DNA of 64,000 nucleotides from Bradyrhizobium manausense (GTDB lineage: Bacteria > Pseudomonadota > Alphaproteobacteria > Rhizobiales > Xanthobacteraceae), in the NCBI RefSeq assembly GCF_018130615.1, contig NZ_JAFCKB010000005.1, positions 186,001-250,000 of the forward strand, in the 5' to 3' direction. The position numbers were made by a program, and so were the translations under genes. Every line of letters begins with the position of its first letter. Within the stretch, counting starts at the first letter, position 1. Below, one piece after another: positions 25,893-33,048 of the stretch. The notes beneath the pieces are model-generated. The model had not been told where the DNA came from. It made no database searches and was given only the letters and a program-made list of their open reading frames with translations.

Positions 25893-25915
25893 AAAAGCTC
25901 AAAAGGAAATTTGCA

Positions 25916-27478
25916 ATGGCCCCCGCGAACAAGTCCGACAAGGACCGCGTCATCATTTTCGACACCACCTTGCGCGACGGCGAGCAATGCCCCGGCGCCA
26001 CCATGACCTTCGAGGAAAAGCTCGAAGTCGCCGAGTTGCTGGATGATATGGGCGTCGATGTCATCGAAGCCGGCTTCCCCATCACCTCCGAAGGCGACTT
26101 CCAGGCGGTGAGTGAGATCGCCCGCCGCTCCAAGAACTCGATCATCGCCGGGCTGGCGCGTGCGCACCCGGCTGACATCGATCGCTGCGCCGAAGCTGTG
26201 AAATTCGCCAAGCGCGGTCGCGTCCACACCGTGATCGCGACCTCACCGCTGCACATGCGGGTGAAGTTGAACAAGACGCCGGAGCAGGTGATCGAGACCT
26301 CGGTCGCCATGGTCGCGCGCGCCCGCAACCAGGTCGACGACGTCGAATGGTCGGCCGAGGACGGCACCCGCAGCGAGATGGACTATCTGTGCCGCATCGT
26401 CGAGGCCGTCATCAAGGCCGGCGCCACCACGGTGAACATCCCCGATACCGTCGGCTACACGGTGCCGGAGGAATACACCCACTTCATGAAGACACTGATC
26501 GAGCGTGTGCCGAACTCCGACAAGGCGGTGTTCTCGGTGCATTGCCATAACGACCTCGGCATGGCCGTGGCGAACTCGCTGGCCGGCATCGTCGGCGGGG
26601 CGCGTCAGGTCGAGTGCACCATCAACGGCATCGGCGAGCGTGCGGGCAACGCGGCGCTCGAAGAGATCGTGATGGCGATCAACGTGCGCAACGACAAATT
26701 CCCCTACTGGAACAAGATCGACACCACGCAGCTCACCCGCGCCTCGAAGGTGGTGTCGGCGGCGACCTCGTTTCCCGTTCAGTACAACAAGGCCATCGTC
26801 GGCCGGAACGCGTTCGCGCATGAAAGCGGCATTCACCAGGACGGCGTGCTGAAGGACGCCTCCACCTACGAGATCATGCGGCCCGAGATGGTCGGCCTGA
26901 AGCAGTCCTCGCTGGTGCTGGGCAAGCATTCCGGCCGTCATGCCTTCGTGCACAAGCTGGAGGAGATGGGCTACAAGCTCGGCCCGAACCAGCTGGAAGA
27001 TGCGTTCACGCGGATGAAGGCGCTCGCCGACCGCAAGAAGGACATCTACGACGAGGACATCGAGGCGCTGGTCGACGAGGAGATGGCGGCTTCGCACGAC
27101 CGCATCAAGCTGACCTCGCTGACCGTGATCGCCGGCACCCATGGCCCGCAGCGCGCGACCATGAAGCTGGACGTCGACGGCCAGATCAAGATCGAGGAAG
27201 CCGAGGGCAACGGTCCGGTCGACGCAGTGTTCAACTGCATCAAGCGCTTGGTGCCGCACGAGGCCAAGCTCGAACTGTATCAGGTTCACGCCGTCACCGA
27301 AGGCACCGACGCGCAAGCCGAGGTCTCGGTGCGGCTGTCGCATGACGGCCGCTCGATGACGGCCCGCGCGGCGGATCCGGATACGCTGGTGGCGTCTGCA
27401 AAAGCCTATCTCGGCGCGCTCAACAAGATCGTCATGAAGCGCCAGCGCGACACCGTGACGGCGGCGGCAGCGAGCTGA
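25916..27478 (+). CDS. leuA: 2-isopropylmalate synthase
   Basis: 520 residues. It condenses acetyl-CoA with 2-oxoisovalerate, the first committed step of leucine synthesis. IIFDTTLRDGEQCPGATM opens the TIM barrel and holds the metal and substrate residues; VHCHNDLGMAVANSLAG supplies the two metal-binding His; AHESGIHQDGVLKD is the family signature near residue 300. Residues from about 385 form the C-terminal LeuA regulatory domain that binds leucine. The length fits the type of about 510-520 residues. AAAAGGAAA precedes the ATG. Expression is probably controlled by the leader peptide just upstream, with feedback inhibition of the protein. Confidence 0.95.
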   Translation: MAPANKSDKDRVIIFDTTLRDGEQCPGATMTFEEKLEVAELLDDMGVDVIEAGFPITSEGDFQAVSEIARRSKNSIIAGLARAHPADIDRCAEAVKFAKRGRVHTVIATSPLHMRVKLNKTPEQVIETSVAMVARARNQVDDVEWSAEDGTRSEMDYLCRIVEAVIKAGATTVNIPDTVGYTVPEEYTHFMKTLIERVPNSDKAVFSVHCHNDLGMAVANSLAGIVGGARQVECTINGIGERAGNAALEEIVMAINVRNDKFPYWNKIDTTQLTRASKVVSAATSFPVQYNKAIVGRNAFAHESGIHQDGVLKDASTYEIMRPEMVGLKQSSLVLGKHSGRHAFVHKLEEMGYKLGPNQLEDAFTRMKALADRKKDIYDEDIEALVDEEMAASHDRIKLTSLTVIAGTHGPQRATMKLDVDGQIKIEEAEGNGPVDAVFNCIKRLVPHEAKLELYQVHAVTEGTDAQAEVSVRLSHDGRSMTARAADPDTLVASAKAYLGALNKIVMKRQRDTVTAAAAS

Positions 27479-27485
27479 CGTCTTC

Positions 27486-27611
27486 GCCTCTCCCGCCTGC
27501 GGGAGAGGCCGACACGCGAAGCGTGGCGGGTGAGGGTTCTCTCCTCACAGGGAATATCCCATTGCGGAGACACCCTCTCCCCAACCCTCTCCCGCAGGCG
27601 GGAGAGGGAGC
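27486..27611. repeat. paired REP-like palindromes after leuA
   Basis: Two palindromes frame this segment. CTCTCCCGC-CT-GCGGGAGAG lies at 27487-27506, and its inverted copy CCCTCTCCCGC-AG-GCGGGAGAGGG lies near 27588-27611. Short associated motifs such as GGTGAGGGT face CCCTCTCC in inverted order, so the whole can fold as one long hairpin. Elements of this type occur in many copies between genes in Bradyrhizobium. It could act as a transcript end for leuA. Confidence 0.65.
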
Positions 27612-27754
27612 GCAGAGGTGTTTGCAGCGTTCATGATGAATAGCTGCCCTGCTAACGGCCAATAGCGGCTCTGCCTCCCAGCGGCTATTGATGCTGCCGG
27701 CTCAAGATCGGCTGCTCGCATGCCGGGCAGCCCAAAAAACAACAGGGAGAGATT

Positions 27755-28756
27755 ATGCGCACCTTCGCGATCGCGGCGTCCGTCGCTGCACTGGCACTCG
27801 GCCTTGCCGGCACCGCCAGCGCCGACCCGATCATCATCAAGTTCAGCCATGTCGTCGCGACAGACACGCCGAAGGGTAAGGCATCCGAGAAATTCAAGGA
27901 GCTCGCCGAGAAGTATACCGGCGGCAAGGTCAAGATCGAGGTCTATCCGAACTCGACGCTGTACAAGGACAAGGAGGAGCTCGAGGCGCTGCAGCTCGGC
28001 AGCGTGCAAATGCTGGCGCCGTCCAACTCCAAGTTCGGCCCGCTCGGCATCCGCGAATTCGAGGTGTTCGATCTGCCCTACATCCTTCCCGACCTGAAGA
28101 CGCTGCGGAAGGTGACGGAAGGTCCGCTCGGCGCGCGGCTGCTCAAGCTGCTCGAACCGAAGGGCATCACCGGCCTTGCCTATTGGGACAACGGCTTCAA
28201 GCAGATGAGCGCCAACAAGAAGCTGATCACGCCGGCGGACTATCAGGGCGTCAAGTTCCGAATCCAGTCCTCGCGCGTGCTGCAGGCTCAGTTCAAGACG
28301 CTGGGTTCGCTGCCGCAGGTGATGGCGTTCTCGGAAGTCTACCAGGCGCTGCAGACCGGCGTGGTCGACGGCCAGGAGAACACCTGGTCGAACATCTATA
28401 CCCAGAAGATGCACGAGGTGCAGAAGTACATCACCGAGACCAATCACGGTTACATCGGCTACGTCGTGATCGTGAACAAGAAGTTCTGGGACGATCTGCC
28501 GGCGGACATCCGCGATCAGCTCTCGAAGGCGATGAAGGAAGCGACCGACTTCAACAACGCGCAGTCGCAGAAGGAGAACGACGACGCGCTCGCCGAAATC
28601 AAGAAGAGCGGCAAGAGCGAGATCATCAAGCTTACGCCGGAGCAGGACGAGGCGATGCGCAAGGCGATGGAGCCGGTCTACAAGGACGCCGCAAGCCGTG
28701 TCGGCCAGCCGCTGATCGACGAATTCCAGAAGGAAGCCAAGAGCACGACGAATTGA
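27755..28756 (+). CDS. TRAP transporter substrate-binding protein, DctP family
   Basis: 333 residues with a signal peptide (FAIAASVAALALGLAGTASA). IIIKFSHVVATDTPKGKASEKF is the DctP N-terminus, and GVKFRIQSSRVLQAQFKTLG carries the conserved Arg that binds the ligand carboxylate; YQALQTGVVDGQENTWSNIY is the family hinge region. It would bind a C4-dicarboxylate or similar acid in the periplasm. No DctQ/DctM permease genes are next to it, so its membrane partner is elsewhere or lost. GGGAGA precedes the ATG. Confidence 0.9.
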   Translation: MRTFAIAASVAALALGLAGTASADPIIIKFSHVVATDTPKGKASEKFKELAEKYTGGKVKIEVYPNSTLYKDKEELEALQLGSVQMLAPSNSKFGPLGIREFEVFDLPYILPDLKTLRKVTEGPLGARLLKLLEPKGITGLAYWDNGFKQMSANKKLITPADYQGVKFRIQSSRVLQAQFKTLGSLPQVMAFSEVYQALQTGVVDGQENTWSNIYTQKMHEVQKYITETNHGYIGYVVIVNKKFWDDLPADIRDQLSKAMKEATDFNNAQSQKENDDALAEIKKSGKSEIIKLTPEQDEAMRKAMEPVYKDAASRVGQPLIDEFQKEAKSTTN

Positions 28757-28994
28757 GCAGGATGGGCGCGTGTGGCGAACCAGGTTCGATGCGGCCTGGA
28801 TTGAACGAATGATGAATGAAGGGCTTCCGTTGCAGGGCTGCAAGGAAGCCCCTTGTTGCAAATGATTTCCAGTTCGCGATTTGATGCAGATCAAGGAGTT
28901 ACATCTTCGTAAGAGTGGCTCTCTGTCCAAGTTGTAAGTTGCGCCGGGGCCTAGCGGCGCCCATCTTCAGGGCATCCTTCCAGAGGAGGTTCGT

Positions 28995-29591
28995 ATGAGG
29001 AAGTTTACCATCGCCGCCATCGCCGTGCTCAGCATCGCCGGCTCGGGCGCGGTCTATGCCCAATTTCATCGCCCGTGGATGGAGCACTTCCACCACACCC
29101 GCATGAACCCCGAAGACCGCGCTGCCTTCGTCGACGCGCGGATCGCCGCCGTCCATGCCGGGCTGAAGCTCAATGCCGACCAGGAGAAGCTGTGGCCGCC
29201 GGTCGAGGCCGCCGTGCGCGACTTCGCCAAGCTGCGCATCGACCGCGCCAATGCGCGGATGAACGCCGGCCCGGGCGACGCCGACAAGAACGGCGACAAG
29301 CCGGAGGATCCGGTCGCCCGGCTGCGCCAGCGGGCCGACGACATGGGCGCGACATCTGCGGCGCTGAAGAAGATCGCCGACGCCGCCGACCCGCTCTACA
29401 AGAGCCTCGACGACGGCCAGAAGCGCCGCCTTGCCGTGCTGACCCACCATCGCGGCCCGTTCGGTGGCGGCGAGGACGGCCCGCGCCGCCATTTCATGGA
29501 GCGCGGCATGGACCGCATGATGGAGCACGGGATGGACCACTTCCGCGGCGGCGACCGCGATGGCGGCTCGGATCGGGAAGGGCGGCTTTGA
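28995..29591 (+). CDS. LTXXQ (Spy/CpxP-like) periplasmic protein
   Basis: 198 residues with a signal peptide (KFTIAAIAVLSIAGSGAVYA). The helical core has LKLNADQEKLWPPVEAAVRDFAKLR, an LTxxQ motif variant (LNADQ), and a second helix pair LYKSLDDGQKRRLAVL. The family includes the periplasmic chaperone Spy and the stress protein CpxP. His and Met are enriched at both ends (HRPWMEHFHHTRM, MDRMMEHGMDHF), which hints at metal binding. A terminator follows. Confidence 0.8.
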   Translation: MRKFTIAAIAVLSIAGSGAVYAQFHRPWMEHFHHTRMNPEDRAAFVDARIAAVHAGLKLNADQEKLWPPVEAAVRDFAKLRIDRANARMNAGPGDADKNGDKPEDPVARLRQRADDMGATSAALKKIADAADPLYKSLDDGQKRRLAVLTHHRGPFGGGEDGPRRHFMERGMDRMMEHGMDHFRGGDRDGGSDREGRL

Positions 29592-29626
29592 GCAGCCCGG
29601 GATTTCCCGGGAATTAACCTCTGAGA

Positions 29627-29650
29627 AGCCGCTGGAATCCAGCGGCTTTT
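29627..29650 (+). terminator. intrinsic terminator after the LTXXQ gene
   Basis: AGCCGCTGG, loop AAT, CCAGCGGCT, then TTTT: a 9-bp perfect stem and T-run 36 bases after the stop codon. A weaker CCCGGG/CCCGGG hairpin lies just before it. Confidence 0.75.
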
Positions 29651-29759
29651 CGCCATTTCCGGGGCTGTGGAAGAACCTTGGAAAACTTGCGCCACGTCGC
29701 TTGCCAGACCCGGATCGCTTTGCTAAACGACCGGCCTCGCAAGGCATTGACCGCCTTTC

Positions 29760-29835
<76 letters not shown>

Positions 29836-29842
29836 TCCCAAG

Positions 29843-29864
29843 GCCCTGCCTAGGCAGGGCTTTT
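29843..29864 (+). terminator. intrinsic terminator of tRNA-Lys
   Basis: GCCCTGCC, TA, GGCAGGGC, then TTTT: an 8-bp perfect stem followed by T residues, starting 8 bases after the tRNA 3' end. Confidence 0.85.
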
Positions 29865-30240
29865 GATTTCAGGCTCAGGTCTAAAACGCGTCTCGTGCGA
29901 CGTTTTTCGTGGTCGCCCGGCCGGATTGCTGTGCGACTTTCCCTTTGTTCCGTTATCGTCACCCCATTCGATACAGCGCGCTAATCCAATGGTGCAGATC
30001 GATCACGTGCTCATCGTAGAATAGGACATTAGGGCGAGCAAAACGGACAATTAGTTCTGCCCGTCGCCGCAGGGTACGGCTTGCCGCAGAATGAGAACCG
30101 GATTGTTCGGTTCAGGGGGCAATTCACTCCTCCGCCACCAATTCCGCGATTTTGCTCTCTGTCCTGCGATTTTCACGATTTCGTTTGCCCTATGAGACCG
30201 TCGACCAGACAAGGCAGGCGGTTGCAATCGTGTGATCGGC
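29865..30240. other. intergenic region downstream of tRNA-Lys
   Basis: About 375 bases before the TetR operator. Composition is less GC-rich than the region before the tRNA. I see no integrase, no tRNA 3'-end repeat and no convincing gene; a minus-strand frame crossing it has neither ribosome site nor recognisable domain. Confidence 0.4.
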
Positions 30241-30260
30241 GCGGTACCAAATCGTACCGC
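30241..30260 (+). promoter_or_regulatory. operator of the TetR regulator (site 1)
   Basis: GCGGTAC-N6-GTACCGC, a perfect inverted repeat with 7-bp arms, centred 30 bases upstream of the TetR start codon. The same GGTAC-N6-GTACC pattern recurs twice in front of the next gene, so this is the likely autoregulatory site. Confidence 0.7.
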
Positions 30261-30279
30261 ATGAGATCGGGCGAAGTGA

Positions 30280-30909
30280 ATGTCCAAGGATTCAACAGCT
30301 GAGCCGAAAGGATCAATTCGGGAGCGGATCATGAGTGCTGCGTTCCAGACGATTGCCGAAAACGGCTTCTCGGGATCCAGCACGCTCGATATCGCCAGCC
30401 GGGCTCGCGTCTCCAAGCGCGAACTTTACGCTCTGTTCGGCAACAGGGACGACATCCTCCTCGCTTGCATTGTCGAGCGCGCGACCGCCATCAGCGACAG
30501 CTTGACGCTTCCAGAGGCTCAGACTGTTCGCGAGCTTACGGAGGTGTTGCGCACGTTCGGATATCGGCTCCTGAAGGGCGCAGCGCGGCCGGATGTGATC
30601 ACCGCCTTCAGGTTCGCAATCGCCCGAAGCCAGGATCTTCCCGGGGCCGCGCGAACGATCGACAAACACGGCCGCCGCGCCAGCCGAGCCGCACTCTCCC
30701 GTCTTTTTGAGCAAGCTAGCGCCAAGGGCTTGGTCAAACCCGCCGATATCGACAAGATGGTGCGGGCTTACTTCGGTCTCGTTTGGTCGGACCTTCAGGT
30801 TGGGCTTCTTCTCGGAGTTTCGAAGGCGCCAGGCGACGCAGAAATCCGAGCCCTCGCCGATGATGCGGCCAGCACGTTCATCGCGATCTACGGCGCCGCC
30901 GCCGCCTGA
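30280..30909 (+). CDS. TetR/AcrR family transcriptional regulator
   Basis: 209 residues. The N-terminal HTH is typical: RERIMSAAFQTIAENGFSGSSTLDIASRARVSKRELYALFGNRDDIL, divided here by eye as helix 1, the AxxGF/GxxSTxxIA turn and the recognition helix VSKRELYALFG. The C-terminal ligand domain (residues 75-209) is helical with no recognised class. It is likely a repressor of itself and of the membrane protein gene that follows, as matching operators lie before both genes. The inducer is unknown. Confidence 0.85.
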   Translation: MSKDSTAEPKGSIRERIMSAAFQTIAENGFSGSSTLDIASRARVSKRELYALFGNRDDILLACIVERATAISDSLTLPEAQTVRELTEVLRTFGYRLLKGAARPDVITAFRFAIARSQDLPGAARTIDKHGRRASRAALSRLFEQASAKGLVKPADIDKMVRAYFGLVWSDLQVGLLLGVSKAPGDAEIRALADDAASTFIAIYGAAAA

Positions 30910-31013
30910 TCTGGTGCGGCCGCTACGGCCCTAGGGCCGTACACACATCTTTCTCAATGTAATCCAGCCTGGGTTTTGCGCCGCTGATCCGGCCTTGCAA
31001 TTCGATAATCTAG

Positions 31014-31052
31014 ATGGTACGAATCGGTACCATTTCGGTACGATGCGGTACC
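31014..31052 (+). promoter_or_regulatory. paired TetR operators before the membrane protein gene (sites 2 and 3)
   Basis: ATGGTAC-N6-GTACCAT (31014-31033) is a perfect 7-bp inverted repeat, and GGTAC-N6-GTACC (31037-31052) a 5-bp one. Their centres are 21 bases apart, two helical turns, so two dimers could bind on the same face of the DNA. They end 16 bases before the start codon of the next gene and should block its transcription. Confidence 0.7.
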
Positions 31053-31068
31053 AATAGGAGAAGCTCAA

Positions 31069-31842
31069 ATGCATTGGCTCGAGGACTTCACTTACATCGG
31101 TATCCTGGCGCGACCGGTTTACGTTGGCTTGGTGTTGCTCGGCTTGGCACTGGGCCTTGGCCGGAGCGGCATTTCCCCCGAACGGCAGCGGAGGTTCTTC
31201 CTCGCGATCGCCGTTCCACTGCTCGTCTGGCTCGCGATCGCTTGGTACGCTGCTTACGTGGGGGCCTTCGTTCCCGCGGTGCCGGGACGAGGTTCGCCGG
31301 CCGTTCCGCTCGCCATTTTCGTGCCTTTGATCGTCTGGATTGCGGTGCTCAGGCGTTCGAAGGTCATGGCCGCCGTGCTCGACGCCGTCCCTTCATCGTG
31401 GCTGATCGGACTTCAAGCATACAGAGTCCTCGGAGCCGCTTTCCTGGCCCAGTGGGCAATCGGAAACGCGTCTGGCGCGTTCGCCATTCCCGCCGGTGTG
31501 GGCGACGTCATTGTTGGGCTGCTGGCGCCCCTGGCCGCAATTCTGGTCTCAAGGTTCGGAACGAACCGCTGGATTGGTTACGGCTGGAATGCACTCGGCA
31601 CACTCGATCTCGTGTCTGCCGTCACCCTTGGCATTCTGAATGGCGCCGGGATCTTGCCTCCGCCCGCCAACGTCCTCGCTCCAAGCTTGGGTGCCTATCC
31701 TCTGGTCCTGGTCCCGGCCTTCACCGTGCCTCTGTCTTTCGTGCTCCACTTCCTCTCGGTGTGGCAACTCAGGAGGCGGAGCGCGAATGAGACGACTGCC
31801 GTGCGTCCGTCACTAGACCACGACTTGGTGCTCCAACGGTAG
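31069..31842 (+). CDS. polytopic membrane protein under TetR control
   Basis: 257 residues with about seven hydrophobic segments, for example YVGLVLLGLALGLG, FFLAIAVPLLVWLAIAWYAA, LAIFVPLIVWIAVL, DVIVGLLAPLAAILV, LVSAVTLGILNGAG and LVLVPAFTVPLSFVLHFLSV. ATAGGAG lies upstream of the ATG. I recognise no transporter or enzyme motif. The paired operators make it the probable main target of the TetR regulator upstream, so a role in response to the TetR ligand (export or membrane stress) is possible but unproven. Confidence 0.75.
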   Translation: MHWLEDFTYIGILARPVYVGLVLLGLALGLGRSGISPERQRRFFLAIAVPLLVWLAIAWYAAYVGAFVPAVPGRGSPAVPLAIFVPLIVWIAVLRRSKVMAAVLDAVPSSWLIGLQAYRVLGAAFLAQWAIGNASGAFAIPAGVGDVIVGLLAPLAAILVSRFGTNRWIGYGWNALGTLDLVSAVTLGILNGAGILPPPANVLAPSLGAYPLVLVPAFTVPLSFVLHFLSVWQLRRRSANETTAVRPSLDHDLVLQR

Positions 31843-31981
31843 CGATGTGTGGACGGCAGAGACGTAAACGCGCTTTCGCGTGCTTGCGCTCTGCATCAAG
31901 TGACGGCCAAGAAGCATGCCAGCCGCGCTGGGCAAGCTCTCGAATGCGTCGTGCTTTCCCAATGTCTAGAAGGGATGATTG

Positions 31982-32485
31982 ATGGTGTTTGCAAGCATGA
32001 TCCAGAACACGCCCATGTGGGTCTTCGTGCTTTTTGCTCTGCTTCTGGTGTTGGGCTTTCAGTCGCTCAAGCCGAGAACGCTTCCACTTTGGCGGCTCCT
32101 GATCGTCCCGGTGGTTTTCATCGGCTGGGGTAGCTACGGGGCCGCTATTCGATCCGGCGATCCGGAGCTTGTCGTCTTTTGGTTCGCGGCGCTGGCACTC
32201 TCGGCCGTTGTCTCGTGGTGGCTCACCCCTATGGACGATCTTCAGCCGGGGCCGACAATCGGATCCGTCAGGGTCGCGGGATCCTTGGTGCCGTTGACGC
32301 GGAACATGGCGATCTTCTGGACCAAGTATCTGCTGGCTGTAGCCATCGCAGCTCACGCCTTCGATCAATCGTCACTTTATGAAATCGATGTCGTGATCTC
32401 CGGCCTCAGCGCTGGCTACTTCGTCGGATGGGGCGGAAGATTGGCTCTCCAATACTACGGAGTGGCGCAGGACGAACGGATATGA
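31982..32485 (+). CDS. membrane protein, DUF6622-like
   Basis: 167 residues with about five hydrophobic segments: TPMWVFVLFALLLVLGFQSL, LWRLLIVPVVFIGWGSYG, LVVFWFAALALSAVVSWWL, KYLLAVAIAAHAF and VVISGLSAGYFVGWGGR. AGAAGGG precedes the ATG at 31982. The pattern resembles a small family of uncharacterised alphaproteobacterial membrane proteins; the family number is from memory. It is on the same strand as the TetR-controlled gene, 139 bases after it, and may be co-transcribed. Confidence 0.7.
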   Translation: MVFASMIQNTPMWVFVLFALLLVLGFQSLKPRTLPLWRLLIVPVVFIGWGSYGAAIRSGDPELVVFWFAALALSAVVSWWLTPMDDLQPGPTIGSVRVAGSLVPLTRNMAIFWTKYLLAVAIAAHAFDQSSLYEIDVVISGLSAGYFVGWGGRLALQYYGVAQDERI

Positions 32486-33048
32486 TGTTTTCGCTATAGC
32501 CACTCCGCAGAGACGAGATGTCCGCTAGCAATAGTACCGGCCGGCCGGCGAACATTCAGCCGCAGGGGCTTCCTTCGAATGATCGGAGGCAAACTTAATG
32601 TCTCCCAACGAAAACCCAAGAGTCACGCTAGCTCTTGATCGGCGGCTCTCGAACCCGCCATGCCACACAGCGAGATTCGTCTCTATCGCAGCCAAGGCCT
32701 GCTCTATGATGATGCCACCGAAAACGCGTGTCCCTTGGACGCTCCACGATAGTGTTGGTCACCTAATCAGCGGTTCTATCAGAAGTTCATGTGCTGAAAC
32801 GTCTCTCTTTCCGGTCGGCACGCCAAGCCCGTTCCTCAGCCTTTCGGAGTTGATCCATTTTGAAAGGGCCTCCAAGCTGATCGCAACGAAGTATCGATCC
32901 AACGATCGGACAGATGTTGATCCAGGTCATGGCTGTCTCTTGAGGACGGTTTCCGGATAGCATTCCCTCGTCTCGGCGGTTGATTCTGCTCAAGCGACGA
33001 AGCCGGTTTCGGGAGAGAGTGGCGTCCGTGTAACTATGGAACGAAGCC
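32486..33048. other. long intergenic region before the metal ATPase
   Basis: 563 bases. One frame from an ATG at 32598 has GGAGG upstream but its product (120 residues, rich in Ser, Arg and Pro) resembles nothing and has unlikely codon use. A shorter frame at 32660-32752 reads like a real fragment (SEIRLYRSQGLLYDDATE). The region may hold gene debris and the promoter of the ATPase. Nothing firm can be called. Confidence 0.35.

Noticed and set aside
30051-30416. Minus-strand frame across the TetR operator
   Set aside because: It covers the TetR start and operator palindrome, lacks a ribosome site and has no recognisable domain.
32598-32960. 120-codon frame with a good GGAGG site
   Set aside because: Apart from the ribosome site nothing supports it: composition is unusual (many Ser, Arg and Pro), there is no homologous motif, and a different frame looks more coding-like within it. 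Kept only as a remark on the intergenic region.
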